Assembly (NCBI GenBank): GCA_011959405.1
Contig: BLLX01000002.1
Span: 1-64,000, forward strand
Length of the DNA stretch: 64,000 bases
Direction: 5' to 3'
Source of the DNA: Muribaculaceae bacterium
GTDB lineage: Bacteria; Bacteroidota; Bacteroidia; Bacteroidales; Muribaculaceae
The position numbers were made by a program, and so were the translations under genes. The notes beneath the pieces are model-generated. The model did no database searches. It saw only the letters and a program-made list of their open reading frames with translations, and was not told where the DNA came from. Every line of letters starts with the position of its first letter. Position 1 is the stretch's first letter. Positions 1 to 9,450 of this stretch are shown in pieces.

Positions 1-3
1 GTG

Positions 4-35
4 CAAAGTTACACCACCTTTTCCATTCTACCAAA
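4..35 (-). promoter_or_regulatory. Promoter reading leftward out of the window
   Basis: On the minus strand a TTTG (32-35) is followed by exactly 20 bases and then TAACTTTG (4-11). This matches the Bacteroidetes housekeeping promoter. It would transcribe a gene lying to the left of the window. The rest of 36-192 is AT-rich and I see no gene in it. Confidence 0.6.
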
Positions 36-192
36 TTTTTGGTTCACTATTTTTTTATATGTTCTTAAACATACTTTCACCAAAACCCTATAAACCAAAC
101 TATTAAACCCCATTTTTTATTTACGACTTTAACACTGTTTAACATTCACCGCGGCAGAAATAAAGACATACACCAGCAAAATAAAATAAATT

Positions 193-232
193 GTGCCCCG
201 ACTCCATACGACATTGGGCGGGGTCGGGGCAC
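193..232 (-). terminator. Rho-independent-like terminator of degP
   Basis: Ten-base perfect inverted repeat GTGCCCCGAC (193-202) and GTCGGGGCAC (223-232) with a 20-base loop. It lies 20 bases past the degP stop, and the minus-strand transcript continues into a T/A-rich tract. Confidence 0.7.
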
Positions 233-252
233 GATTATTTTCTTAAATATAC

Positions 253-1767
253 TTAGTCGCCGAGATCTACGGCATAATAAACTTTACGTCCCGTAGGATA
301 AATTCCGGTAATAAACATCACCTTGTCTATTCCTCCTGAGCGCATGATAGCATTATATATTTTCTCTATATCATCTTTTTCACGCACGCGTGTATTATTA
401 ATGTCTAAAATGATAAAACCGTCACGTATACCGGCATTTTTAAATTTACCATCACGCACACCAGCTACCTGCACACCCGAGGAAAGCCTAAATTCACGCA
501 ATTGAGATGCTGACAACTCTTTAAAAGCACAACCCAATGCCGTAAAATCAGACGATTTTGTCACATTAGTATTACCCTGGCTATTCTGAAGGACCACATC
601 AGTGGAATATGATGTATTATCACGCACATACCTGACACTGATTTTATCTCCGGGGCTATATTTACTGATTTCACCTTGCAATTGCGCCGTATTATGTATA
701 GCAACACCATTGATGTCCACAATAACATCTCCAGCCTTTATTCCGCCATCCATAGCCGCACTGCGATCCAAAACCTCTCCAACCAGAATACCGTCATTAA
801 CAATCGTGATGCCTTTTTCTTTGGCAAGCTGCGGAGTCAATTCCGAGAAAAGCACTCCGAGAACCGCCCGCTGCACAGTTCCATATTGTTTGATATCCGT
901 AACGACTTTAGTCACTATCGACGAAGGTATAGCAAACGAATACCCAACATAATTACCGGTTTCGGAATATATGGCCGTGTTTATGCCGACAAGCTCTCCA
1001 TTAATATTCACCAACGCGCCACCGGAATTTCCGGGATTGACAGCCGCATCCGTCTGGATGTAGCTTTCAATGCCCATGGCCCGGCCACGAGCCGCAGCAC
1101 CTACACTTCTGGCTTTGGCACTGACAATGCCTGTCGTCACAGTCGATGTAAACCCAAACGGATTACCGACAGCCAACACCCACTCACCCACTTTCAGTTC
1201 GTCACTATTGCCAATAGGTATGACATGGAGATTATCAGCTTCAATTTTCAACAGGGCAACATCAGTTGTAGGATCCGTACCAATAACCGTTGCATTATAT
1301 ATACTGTTATCGTTCAACGTCACCTCCAGACGATCGGCCCCGTCAATAACGTGGTTATTCGTCACTATATAGCCGTCAGTGCTAAGAATCACGCCCGATC
1401 CGAGACCACGCTGACGCTCTTGAGGCGTTGACTGATGCTGACGTGGCACACGCTGCCCCGGCACCCCGAAGAAAAACTCATATAACGGATTGTTATAACC
1501 ATCCATTCCCGAATTGCTACGTGATGTGGCATAGCTCTTGATACTGACCACTCCGTTAATAGTATTTTCAGACGCATGAGTAAAATCCGTAGGAGGAGTC
1601 ACCGCACTTGAAACCGTATATAATTTACCGGCGCCACGTTCACACTGATCGCCTCCGGTCTGCACAACATTATGCTTGCCGGCTGACGCCAATGCCGTCA
1701 CAGTAACCACAGAGCTTATGACAGCTACGCCACAAGTCATCAATGACATTCTAATATAATTCTTCAT
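253..1767 (-). CDS. degP: HtrA/DegP-family periplasmic serine protease-chaperone
   Basis: An S1C serine protease of 504 residues that degrades or refolds misfolded envelope proteins in the periplasm. An N-terminal hydrophobic segment (about residues 8-28) is the export signal. The trypsin-like domain carries the triad H139 (in NNHV), D169 (in TTDVALLK) and S248 (in GNSGGAL). Two PDZ domains follow, at about 300-390 and 410-500; the second is more divergent. I start at 1767 because the in-frame extension to 1797 adds ten poorly hydrophobic residues and overlaps a near-consensus -7 box (TATTTTCG on the minus strand at 1797-1804, with TTG 19 bases upstream). It stands alone, with its own terminator downstream. 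DegP, DegQ and DegS cannot be told apart by eye, but two PDZ domains favour DegP/DegQ. Confidence 0.93.
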   Translation of the reverse strand: MKNYIRMSLMTCGVAVISSVVTVTALASAGKHNVVQTGGDQCERGAGKLYTVSSAVTPPTDFTHASENTINGVVSIKSYATSRSNSGMDGYNNPLYEFFFGVPGQRVPRQHQSTPQERQRGLGSGVILSTDGYIVTNNHVIDGADRLEVTLNDNSIYNATVIGTDPTTDVALLKIEADNLHVIPIGNSDELKVGEWVLAVGNPFGFTSTVTTGIVSAKARSVGAAARGRAMGIESYIQTDAAVNPGNSGGALVNINGELVGINTAIYSETGNYVGYSFAIPSSIVTKVVTDIKQYGTVQRAVLGVLFSELTPQLAKEKGITIVNDGILVGEVLDRSAAMDGGIKAGDVIVDINGVAIHNTAQLQGEISKYSPGDKISVRYVRDNTSYSTDVVLQNSQGNTNVTKSSDFTALGCAFKELSASQLREFRLSSGVQVAGVRDGKFKNAGIRDGFIILDINNTRVREKDDIEKIYNAIMRSGGIDKVMFITGIYPTGRKVYYAVDLGD

Positions 1768-1944
1768 ACAGCAATAATTGATTGATATTTTGACCACGAA
1801 AATAGCGCATTTTATTTATCCAACAATGTATGAATCACGTTATTAATCATATTTAATACAGACCCCTTCAAATTAAGTAAAATTGACTTTATAAAAGTGA
1901 ACGCTTTTAACACTTTTCATTAGCATTATTCAGATTTATCTTCG

Positions 1945-1952
1945 TACTTTTG
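1945..1952 (+). promoter_or_regulatory. -7 box for the GNAT gene
   Basis: TACTTTTG fits TAnnTTTG and lies 19 bases before the ATG at 1972. No good TTTG is visible at the -33 position. Confidence 0.5.
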
Positions 1953-1971
1953 TGAAACAACATATCTACGC

Positions 1972-2442
1972 ATGGATATCATACGTCTGTCTTGCGACAA
2001 AAAAGAATATCTGTCGTTGCTATTGCTCGGCGATGAGCAGGAAAGCATGATCGACCGCTACCTCGACCGAGGAGAAATGTATGTAGGGATACATGACAAT
2101 ACCGCAATATGTGTATGTGTAGTAACAACAGAAACTGGTTTCTTTGAGATAAAAAATCTTGCTGTCGATCCACGATTCCAAAGAAAAGGATATGGCCGTA
2201 TGATGCTTGAAGAGATCAAACGGATATATTCCGGGCATAAATTACTCGTAGGCACAGGAGAAACGCCTTCCACCCTGCAATTTTACAATAAATGCGGATT
2301 TGTGTATTCACATAGAATCACCGACTTCTTTACCATCAACTACAATCACATAATCATAGAAGACGGCATTATTTTAAAAGATATGATTTACCTTAAATCA
2401 GACAATACAGCAACAAACCATGTCACAACACCCGAAAGATAG
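1972..2442 (+). CDS. GNAT-family N-acetyltransferase
   Basis: A 156-residue single-domain acetyltransferase that would move an acetyl group from acetyl-CoA to an unknown amine. The GNAT core is clear: a beta strand ending in KNLAVDPRFQ followed by the acetyl-CoA pyrophosphate loop RKGYGRMML (about residues 70-78), then FYNKCGF at about 110, the usual C-terminal strand-helix. The start is the only sensible ATG, just downstream of a -7 box. It is monocistronic, divergent from degP and separated from the next gene by about 160 bases. Substrate cannot be inferred; it resembles the stand-alone GNATs of Bacteroidetes. Confidence 0.85.
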   Translation: MDIIRLSCDKKEYLSLLLLGDEQESMIDRYLDRGEMYVGIHDNTAICVCVVTTETGFFEIKNLAVDPRFQRKGYGRMMLEEIKRIYSGHKLLVGTGETPSTLQFYNKCGFVYSHRITDFFTINYNHIIIEDGIILKDMIYLKSDNTATNHVTTPER

Positions 2443-2592
2443 CCGATCGTTTAGCACGTATCACATTCACCATCACGCCCTTTTGCTCAACGCATATCCT
2501 ATGTATTTCATTTCCGACAAATGCTCTGACATCAAAACAGGCTCATTCAAATATTATCAGATGTTACATAGTGCATATTCAGGATTTTTCGC

Positions 2593-2600
2593 TAATTTTG
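2593..2600 (+). promoter_or_regulatory. -7 box abutting the DUF3256 start codon
   Basis: TAATTTTG fits TAnnTTTG but ends only four bases before the ATG at 2605, so the transcript would begin at or next to the start codon. No convincing -33 TTTG is present. Bases 2443-2592 hold no supported gene. Confidence 0.35.
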
Positions 2601-2604
2601 CGTT

Positions 2605-3222
2605 ATGATACGTTTTTTGTGCATAACCATTTTAATAATTACTTCTTTATGCGCATCCGCAAGGCGCACTGCTTCCGACGCATTCATCAACGCGCCTATG
2701 AGCATACTGCCTTTGTTTGACCATACTCAACGGCTTGACATGGTGGACTATTTCAACGCAGACATGGCAGACAGATCAGATAACAACCTCCTCGGAGGCA
2801 CATCAAAAATACAGACAATTGAACCAGACAGGCTTATCCTGTCCGCCGGAAATGCCGCTACGCTTGAAATATCTCTGCTACCGACCAAAAAAGACACAAT
2901 AGTAGCATTCATTGAAACGCTTGAGACTCCTGCACCTGACAGCAACATACGTTTTTTCGATCTATCATGGCATGAACTCAACATATTCAAAGAGCCGGAT
3001 ATAACTTCGTGGACTCTAAATAAACGCCATGAAAATGAAGTGGCCCGACTTGTACCATTCATGCTTGCATCCGCCACATTCGATCCAACGGCACAAGAAT
3101 TGATATATACCAACAACGTGACACAATGGCTTGACTCTGAGACTGCCGCTCAAGCTACTTCACTAATGGCCGGACAATTGCGATTCAAATGGAACGGAAC
3201 CTCTTTCAAACGGATCAAATGA
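2605..3222 (+). CDS. DUF3256-family exported protein
   Basis: A 205-residue protein with a Sec signal peptide (about residues 1-20, hydrophobic then SLCASA) followed by a small globular domain I recognise as DUF3256, a family confined to Bacteroidetes. Features include the DAFINAPMSILPL opening of the mature part and NLLGGTSKIQ at about 60-70. Its function is unknown. It opens a co-directional run: its TGA overlaps the xseA ATG as ATGA at 3219. The start is fixed by the need for the signal peptide; no later Met would leave one. The position of the -7 box suggests either a leaderless message or an upstream promoter not recognised here. Confidence 0.8.
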   Translation: MIRFLCITILIITSLCASARRTASDAFINAPMSILPLFDHTQRLDMVDYFNADMADRSDNNLLGGTSKIQTIEPDRLILSAGNAATLEISLLPTKKDTIVAFIETLETPAPDSNIRFFDLSWHELNIFKEPDITSWTLNKRHENEVARLVPFMLASATFDPTAQELIYTNNVTQWLDSETAAQATSLMAGQLRFKWNGTSFKRIK

Positions 3223-4526
3223 CAACTCCATCAGAAACAACACTGTCCCTCCTGCAGCTTCAGCAGACAGTACAACGCATGGTGACAAATCATGCGACCC
3301 AAAACGTATGGGTCACAGCCGAACTGTCAGACGTGGCCGAACGTGGCGGACATTGCTACATGGAGCTGATCCAGAAAGATGACGACGGAATCACCACTGT
3401 AGCCAAAGCCCGTGCAACCATATGGGCTAACAACTGGCCACGAATCCGCACACAGTTCATGCAATCCACCGGACAGCGCTTTGCCACCGGACTAAAAGTG
3501 ATGGTCCGTGTCTCTGTCTCATATCATCCTGTCTACGGCATGACCATGGTGATCTCCGCCGTAAATCCCGACTATACCATGGGCGACATGCTACGGCGCA
3601 GACGCGAAATTCTTATGCGGCTGCACAACGAAGGTATATTGGAAATGAATCGATCTCTGGAATTTCCATGCCCTACCCTACGTATCGCTGTCATATCAGC
3701 TCCGGAAGCCGCAGGCTATGGAGACTTCATGCACCAGCTATATGGCAACGGTTACAATCTGCGATTCAATACCAAATTGTATCCTGCTATAATGCAAGGA
3801 GAAAAAGCGGCGTCATCCGTAATCGCCGCACTGGACCGCATAGCGTCCGATGGCGACAGTTGGGACTGTGTGGTGATAATCCGTGGCGGAGGATCAACCA
3901 GCGATCTAAGCAGCTTCGAAAACTATGAACTGGCTTCAAATGTCGCTCAGTTCCCTCTGCCCATAATCGTAGGCATCGGACACGAGCGAGACATCACGGT
4001 GCTTGATTATGTTGCATGCCAACGGGTCAAAACACCTACTGCTGCTGCGGAATTTCTGCTAAATCTCGCCTGTGAGGAACTGGATCGGTTGCGCACTCTC
4101 ACTTCCGACATTCTTCGTGTTGCCAACGAATGCATTTCTGGAGCCCGTGAACAGCTTGCATACTTCGGCGGTCAGCTTCCGGTAGCTCCTGTAGGAACAA
4201 TACACCGGGCCGAACGCCGTCTGAATGCAGCCACTTTATCACTGGCGACAATATGCCCGCGCCGCATACAGCCGCTCCATGCCAGAATCGAACTATACGG
4301 CAACGCCATCACAACAGCTGTGACAGCAGCAATCGACCGCCATCGGTCCAGACTTGAAACCATCAAGCAAGTCCTTGATGCCATTTCTCCTGAAGCGACA
4401 CTCCGTCGAGGATATTCAATCACTTCATGCAGAGGAAAAATCATCACAGATCCCGCGTCTGTACACCATGGCGACGAGATTGTGACACAATTTGCTTCCG
4501 GCACTATACAATCTACAGTCAGATAA
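3219..4526 (+). CDS. xseA: Exodeoxyribonuclease VII large subunit
   Basis: The 435-residue catalytic subunit of exonuclease VII, which degrades single-stranded DNA from both ends during repair. An N-terminal OB fold (about 5-105, with NVWVTAELSDV near the start) is followed by the exonuclease VII domain with RIAVISAPEAAGYGDF (about 150), VIIRGGGSTSDLSSF (about 225-240) and GIGHERDITVLDYVA (about 262). The C-terminal tail carries the usual RGYSIT motif. Length is typical. I use the ATG at 3219, which overlaps the DUF3256 stop, because ten more upstream residues show no conservation. The small subunit follows directly, as expected for a complex whose subunits are co-produced. Confidence 0.96.
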   Translation: MTTPSETTLSLLQLQQTVQRMVTNHATQNVWVTAELSDVAERGGHCYMELIQKDDDGITTVAKARATIWANNWPRIRTQFMQSTGQRFATGLKVMVRVSVSYHPVYGMTMVISAVNPDYTMGDMLRRRREILMRLHNEGILEMNRSLEFPCPTLRIAVISAPEAAGYGDFMHQLYGNGYNLRFNTKLYPAIMQGEKAASSVIAALDRIASDGDSWDCVVIIRGGGSTSDLSSFENYELASNVAQFPLPIIVGIGHERDITVLDYVACQRVKTPTAAAEFLLNLACEELDRLRTLTSDILRVANECISGAREQLAYFGGQLPVAPVGTIHRAERRLNAATLSLATICPRRIQPLHARIELYGNAITTAVTAAIDRHRSRLETIKQVLDAISPEATLRRGYSITSCRGKIITDPASVHHGDEIVTQFASGTIQSTVR

Positions 4527-4545
4527 CCAATCACATCAACTCTCA

Positions 4546-4773
4546 ATGACCGACAATATGGAATTTACCCCAGCCAAAGAATTGTCATACACCAAAGCGG
4601 TGGCTGAACTCGAAGCCATTCTGCGTCACATGCAAAGTGATGAATGCGACATTGATTCGCTCACTACACTCACCCGCCGTGCCTCCGAGCTGCTCTTGGA
4701 ATGCCGAAAACGGCTTACAGCCACCGACGAGGAACTCAAATCGATATTATCCTCCTTCGACGTAAAAGAATAA
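4546..4773 (+). CDS. xseB: Exodeoxyribonuclease VII small subunit
   Basis: A 75-residue helical protein that forms the regulatory arm of exonuclease VII with XseA. The family pattern is clear: SYTKAVAELEAIL, then a helix ending in LLECRKRLTATDEELKSIL. The start is taken at 4546, 19 bases after xseA; a second ATG at 4558 is possible, and an extension upstream into the xseA frame is unlikely. It sits 38 bases before dsbD. Confidence 0.93.
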   Translation: MTDNMEFTPAKELSYTKAVAELEAILRHMQSDECDIDSLTTLTRRASELLLECRKRLTATDEELKSILSSFDVKE

Positions 4774-4811
4774 TAATGCACACAACCCCAAAACTATAAT
4801 TTTTTACTATC

Positions 4812-6743
4812 ATGAAACGAGTATGGAGTATGATGCTGATCATCTTATCAGCATGCCTGTCAATCGGCACATCCGCACAAATGGTCAATCCCGTCACATG
4901 GTCTGCCAATTTAGACGTTGACGGAACAGAAGCCACTCTTACACTGTCAGCCACCATTGACCCCTCATGGCATTTATATGCCACAGAACTTCCCGAACTG
5001 GAGTTCGGCCCCTCACCTACCTCCATATCATACTCAAACGTCTCCGGATTGGAAAGCAAAGGAGAACTCTCCTTTTCAGAAAACCCTGTGGAGACTTACG
5101 AAGAAATGTTTGAAGGCACTCTAAGCTATTGGGAAAACAGCGTGACCCTGACTCAGACATTCACCGTAACCGACACTGAGCATTATTCTCTCTCCGGCAC
5201 TGTCAACTATATGGCCTGCAACGACCAGAACTGTCTGCCCCCAAGTTCATTTGACTTTTCATTCGGCGAAGAAGCCGCAACACCGGCAGTTGTCTCCACA
5301 GCCGCCACCTCATTTGATCCGTCATCACACCCGTGGTGGACACCCGTGATCTCCGGTCCGGAAGAAACATCCGGATCATCACTGTGGAGCATATTTATCT
5401 GGGGATTCCTTGGCGGTCTGCTTGCTCTGTTCACCCCCTGTGTATGGCCTATGATACCGCTGACTGTCAGCTTTTTCTTGAAGAAAAACAGTTCCCGCGG
5501 CAAATCCATACGCGAAGCCATTATCTACGGTGTGTCAATTGTGGTGATCTATCTTGTACTCGGCCTGCTGATCACTGTGATATTCGGCGCAAGCAAATTG
5601 AACGACTTAAGCACCAACGCAGTGTTCAACCTCATTTTCTTTGCTCTGCTTGTTGTATTCGCCATCTCATTCTTCGGTGCTTTCGACATCAAACTGCCGT
5701 CAAGATGGAGCACATCAGTAGACTCAAAAGCAGAAACCGCATCGGGTCTCCTCAGCATCTTCTTCATGGCCTTTACATTGGCTCTTGTCTCATTCAGCTG
5801 CACCGGACCGATCATCGGCACACTGCTTGTCGAAGCCGCCACAATGGGCAACATCACCGGACCGGCTGTGGGCATGGGAGCTTTCGCACTTGCTCTGGCT
5901 CTTCCGTTTGCTTTATTCGCTATATTTCCGTCATGGCTCAAAGAGATGCCCCGCAGTGGTGGCTGGCTCAATTCGGTCAAAGTAGTGCTCGGCTTCCTTG
6001 AACTGGCGCTGTCGCTCAAATTTCTCTCTGTTGCCGACCTGGCTTATGGATGGCATATTCTCGACCGCGAAATCTTCGTTGCCCTGTGGGTGGTTATGTT
6101 CGCACTGCTCGGCATGTACCTGTTGGGCAAACTGCGGTTCAGCCACGACACTCCATTAGAATCCATCGGAGTCGGTCGATTCTTCCTCGCTCTTATTTCC
6201 TTCAGTTTCTCGATCTACCTGCTGCCCGGCATGTGGGGCGCTCCTCTCAAGGGCGTGAGCGCATTCGTGCCTCCGCTTTACACTCAGGACTTCAATCTCT
6301 ACGAACAGGGCACATACAGCAAATTTGAAGACTATGATGCCGGTATGCGTTATGCCGCTGAAAACAACCGTCCCGTACTCATGGACTTCAGCGGATACGG
6401 ATGCGTAAACTGCCGCAAAATGGAAGGAGCGGTATTTGACACCGACGAAGTATCATCACTGTTAGGCGAAAACTTTGTCGTTATCGAACTTATGGTTGAC
6501 GACAAACGCCCGTTGGAAATGCCATTCACAGTGGAGGAAAACGGTAAAACACTGACTATATCCACCATCGGAGAAAAATGGAGCTATCTGCAACGTCATA
6601 AATTCGGTGCCAACAGTCAACCCTACTATATGGTTATTGACAACAACGGCAACTCCCTGTCAGGCTCATATTCGTATGACGAGGATGTGGACAAATTCAC
6701 AACCTTCCTCACCGACGCTCTGGACAAATACAAAAATCAATGA
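4812..6743 (+). CDS. dsbD: Thiol:disulfide interchange protein DsbD
   Basis: A 643-residue inner-membrane protein that carries reducing power from cytoplasmic thioredoxin to periplasmic thiols. It has a signal peptide (1-22). The periplasmic alpha domain (about 25-150) contains CNDQNC. The membrane core (about 190-460, eight or so helices) has the redox cysteines in FTPCVWPM and SFSCTGP. The C-terminal thioredoxin domain (about 510-640) has the CxxC motif GYGCVNCRK. All six redox cysteines are present, so it should be active. The TGA overlaps the next gene as ATGA at 6740. Likely clients are disulfide-bonded envelope proteins. Confidence 0.95.
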   Translation: MKRVWSMMLIILSACLSIGTSAQMVNPVTWSANLDVDGTEATLTLSATIDPSWHLYATELPELEFGPSPTSISYSNVSGLESKGELSFSENPVETYEEMFEGTLSYWENSVTLTQTFTVTDTEHYSLSGTVNYMACNDQNCLPPSSFDFSFGEEAATPAVVSTAATSFDPSSHPWWTPVISGPEETSGSSLWSIFIWGFLGGLLALFTPCVWPMIPLTVSFFLKKNSSRGKSIREAIIYGVSIVVIYLVLGLLITVIFGASKLNDLSTNAVFNLIFFALLVVFAISFFGAFDIKLPSRWSTSVDSKAETASGLLSIFFMAFTLALVSFSCTGPIIGTLLVEAATMGNITGPAVGMGAFALALALPFALFAIFPSWLKEMPRSGGWLNSVKVVLGFLELALSLKFLSVADLAYGWHILDREIFVALWVVMFALLGMYLLGKLRFSHDTPLESIGVGRFFLALISFSFSIYLLPGMWGAPLKGVSAFVPPLYTQDFNLYEQGTYSKFEDYDAGMRYAAENNRPVLMDFSGYGCVNCRKMEGAVFDTDEVSSLLGENFVVIELMVDDKRPLEMPFTVEENGKTLTISTIGEKWSYLQRHKFGANSQPYYMVIDNNGNSLSGSYSYDEDVDKFTTFLTDALDKYKNQ

Positions 6744-7261
6744 TAATCAACGAAAGAAACGATCGCAAAAATAGAGTTCTGGCTGCCGCCGGACAGATGA
6801 TGACGGCAGCCAGAACTGCTCCTAAAGCCAAAGGATCCGATATCATTGAAGTAGCCATTGTCGAAGGGGAGGATCTTGAGATTCTTTCCACCGAAATGAA
6901 ACGGCTCGGACAGATTAAAAACCGTCCGGGCCTGCTACGCGATGCAGAAAATATTCTTCGCGGCCAATGCGTCATGCTCATCGGTGTACGACCGATGCCG
7001 ATGGGCCTGAACTGCGGGCACTGCGGCTTTCAGTCATGTCAGGAAAAAACGGCCGACGTCCCGTGTGCTTTCAACTCAATTGACGTAGGCATTGCTGTCG
7101 GATCGGCATGCGCCACAGCTGCCGATCTGCGCCTGGACACGCGTGTAATGTATTCGGCAGGCATCGCGGCCCAACGGCTTGGCATCCTGCCTGGCTGTCG
7201 TACCGTGCAAGGTATAGCCATATCAGCATCAAGCAAATCCCCATTCTTTGACCGTGGATAA
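6740..7261 (+). CDS. DUF2148 ferredoxin-domain-containing protein
   Basis: A 173-residue soluble protein of the DUF2148 family. The N-terminal half contains AARTAPKAKGSD. The centre has a four-cysteine-type cluster region: CGHCGFQSC at about 93-101, then a later Cys in VPCAF. A third conserved stretch is VGSACATAADL. Such spacing suggests an iron-sulfur centre, but the reaction is unknown. It overlaps dsbD by four bases and its stop overlaps the start of the TrmH-type gene, so it is translationally coupled on both sides. Confidence 0.8.
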   Translation: MIINERNDRKNRVLAAAGQMMTAARTAPKAKGSDIIEVAIVEGEDLEILSTEMKRLGQIKNRPGLLRDAENILRGQCVMLIGVRPMPMGLNCGHCGFQSCQEKTADVPCAFNSIDVGIAVGSACATAADLRLDTRVMYSAGIAAQRLGILPGCRTVQGIAISASSKSPFFDRG

Positions 7262-8042
7262 CAACATATCTTGCCCCACTGTCCTCACTGCAGCACTCCG
7301 GAAGTCCATCGCATCTCTTGGCAACGCTCGTGAACGACGTGCCACAAGCCAGTTTGTCGCTGAAGGCACAAGATGTGTCATGGAGCTGCTTCCACACATG
7401 CCTTGCCGCCATCTGTTAGCTACCGATGCATGGCTTGAAGAACATCCGTCACTGCGCCGGCACGAATCCTTGATCAAAGTGACATACGCCGACATCCGGC
7501 GCATGTCGCAGCAGGAAATGCCGCAACAGGTCATGGCCGTGTACGAGATACCGCAACATGCTGAATTTAAATACAGCGGTGCTATGGTTCTGGCTCTCGA
7601 CAACATACAGAATCCGGGCAACCTCGGCACCATAATCAGGCTGGCCGATTGGTTCGGCATAACCGACATGATAGCCTCCCGTGGCACTGTCGACGCTTTT
7701 AACCCTAAAGTCGTACAAGCGACAATGGGAGCTCTCGCCCGGGTAAAAGTTCACTATGTCGATTCGTTGGCCGACACTCTGAAACTGATTCCGGCGCCCG
7801 TATACGGCACTTTTCTTGACGGGCGCGACCTGTACAGTACCAAAGATCTGCCACTCACTCCGGCTCCCGTTATAGTTATGGGCAATGAGGGAGCCGGGAT
7901 CTCGGATGCCGTTGAGCAGACTGTTTCCGAGCGCCTGCGCATTCCTTCATTTCCCCCTGGCCGCGCTACTTCCGAATCTCTCAACGTAGCCATGGCCACC
8001 GGCATTATCGTCAGTGAATTAAGCAGACGTATATATGGCTAA
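7248..8042 (+). CDS. TrmH/SpoU-family RNA 2'-O-methyltransferase
   Basis: A 264-residue SPOUT methylase that transfers a methyl group from SAM to a ribose 2'-OH in tRNA or rRNA. The three SpoU motifs are clear: DNIQNPGNLGTIIR (about 125), VMGNEGAGIS (about 212) and SESLNVAMATGI (about 240). An N-terminal substrate-binding domain with ERRATSQFVAEG precedes them. No ATG is available: the start is TTG at 7248 or GTG at 7254, both inside the end of the DUF2148 gene. It overlaps radA by eight bases. The RlmB and TsnR subfamilies cannot be separated by eye. Confidence 0.88.
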   Translation: MTVDNNISCPTVLTAALRKSIASLGNARERRATSQFVAEGTRCVMELLPHMPCRHLLATDAWLEEHPSLRRHESLIKVTYADIRRMSQQEMPQQVMAVYEIPQHAEFKYSGAMVLALDNIQNPGNLGTIIRLADWFGITDMIASRGTVDAFNPKVVQATMGALARVKVHYVDSLADTLKLIPAPVYGTFLDGRDLYSTKDLPLTPAPVIVMGNEGAGISDAVEQTVSERLRIPSFPPGRATSESLNVAMATGIIVSELSRRIYG

Positions 8043-9420
8043 AAAACAGCTTACAACGGCTTGGTTCTGCTCCAATTGCGGTAACGAATCCTCCAAATGG
8101 GAAGGGCGATGTCCGGCATGCGGAGAATGGAACACCATGGTTGAAGAACGCATCATATCGTCCAAAACGCCAAAAGTCGCCGGAAAAGGGACTTTGCGAA
8201 TACAGGCATCAGGCCTTGCGACGCCACAAAGAATCAGCGAAATCGCCCCAAAGCAGGAAGCACGCATCAAACTGCCGAGCGCAGAACTCAACCGGGTGCT
8301 TGGCGGAGGTCTTGTGCCCGGATCAATGGTACTTGTGGGCGGCGAACCGGGCATAGGCAAATCAACACTCGTGCTCCAGAACATCCTGTCGATCCGGCAA
8401 CGGACCATACTATATGTAAGCGGCGAAGAAAGTGCCGCACAGCTTAAGATGCGTGCCGATCGCATCGGCCGTCAGAGCGACAATTGCTTCATTGTGACCG
8501 AAACATCGCTCGACAACATAATGGCTCACATAGATGCCATACAGCCCGGACTGGTTATCATAGACTCCATACAGACCATAGCTGCCGACGATCTGGAATC
8601 TTCAGCCGGTTCAGTGAGCCAGGTAAGAGAATGCGCATCCAGGCTTCTGGCATACGCCAAGCAATCAGAGGTGCCTGTGATCCTGATCGGGCACATTACC
8701 AAAGAAGGCTCTATAGCCGGGCCTAAAGTCCTTGAACACATAGTCGATGCGGTGCTGCGTTTTGAAGGTGACACCCACTATATGTACCGCATTCTGCGCG
8801 CCATCAAAAACCGCTTCGGGTCCACCTCCGAACTCGGCATATACGAAATGTGCCAACGAGGTCTCCGTGAGGTTTCCAATCCCAGCGAAATGCTGCTCAC
8901 ACAAGGTGCGGAAGAACTGTCGGGCACGGCCGTAGGTGTAACCGTCGAAGGAATGCGTCCGTTTCTCATCGAAGTACAGGCTCTTGTAAGCACAGCCGCC
9001 TATGGCACTCCCCAAAGATCTGTAACAGGCTTTGACTCCAAGCGCATGAACATGCTGCTTGCTGTTCTTGAAAAACGTGTCGGATTTAAACTGGCTCAAA
9101 AAGATGTGTTCCTTAACATCGCCGGCGGCCTTAAAGTCAATGATCCGGCTCTGGATATGGCGGTAATAAGCGCTATATTGTCAAGCAATGTCGACATGAC
9201 TATACCCCGGACCGTGTGCATGACAGGAGAAGTAGGCCTGTCAGGCGAAATACGTCCGGTAACCCGTATCGAACAGCGGATCATGGAAGCAGAGAAACTC
9301 GGACTCGAAACCATAATAATCCCCAAAAACAACCTGAAAGGCGTAGACACCTCGAAACTTAAAATATCCATCATGGAAGTTTCCAAAGTAGAGGAAGCAT
9401 TCCGCGCCCTTTTTTCCTAA
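8035..9420 (+). CDS. radA: DNA repair protein RadA (Sms)
   Basis: A 461-residue hexameric ATPase that helps branch migration and processing of recombination intermediates. An N-terminal C4 zinc finger has C12, C15, C26 and C29. A RecA-like core follows, with Walker A GGEPGIGKST at about residue 101. The RadA signature KNRFGS lies at about 259, and a Lon-protease-like C-terminal domain at about 310-460 lacks the protease function. Length is standard. The ATG at 8035 lies inside the preceding methylase gene. With xseAB it places two DNA-repair functions in one run. Confidence 0.97.
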   Translation: MAKKQLTTAWFCSNCGNESSKWEGRCPACGEWNTMVEERIISSKTPKVAGKGTLRIQASGLATPQRISEIAPKQEARIKLPSAELNRVLGGGLVPGSMVLVGGEPGIGKSTLVLQNILSIRQRTILYVSGEESAAQLKMRADRIGRQSDNCFIVTETSLDNIMAHIDAIQPGLVIIDSIQTIAADDLESSAGSVSQVRECASRLLAYAKQSEVPVILIGHITKEGSIAGPKVLEHIVDAVLRFEGDTHYMYRILRAIKNRFGSTSELGIYEMCQRGLREVSNPSEMLLTQGAEELSGTAVGVTVEGMRPFLIEVQALVSTAAYGTPQRSVTGFDSKRMNMLLAVLEKRVGFKLAQKDVFLNIAGGLKVNDPALDMAVISAILSSNVDMTIPRTVCMTGEVGLSGEIRPVTRIEQRIMEAEKLGLETIIIPKNNLKGVDTSKLKISIMEVSKVEEAFRALFS

Positions 9421-9450
9421 ACATATATACTTCACTTCATAACAAATACA

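Noticed and set aside
676..1431. 251-codon open frame opposite degP
   Set aside because: Shadow of the protease domain.
2420..2608. 62-codon open frame between the GNAT and DUF3256 genes
   Set aside because: Overlaps the end of the GNAT gene, has no family pattern, and runs over the DUF3256 -7 box.
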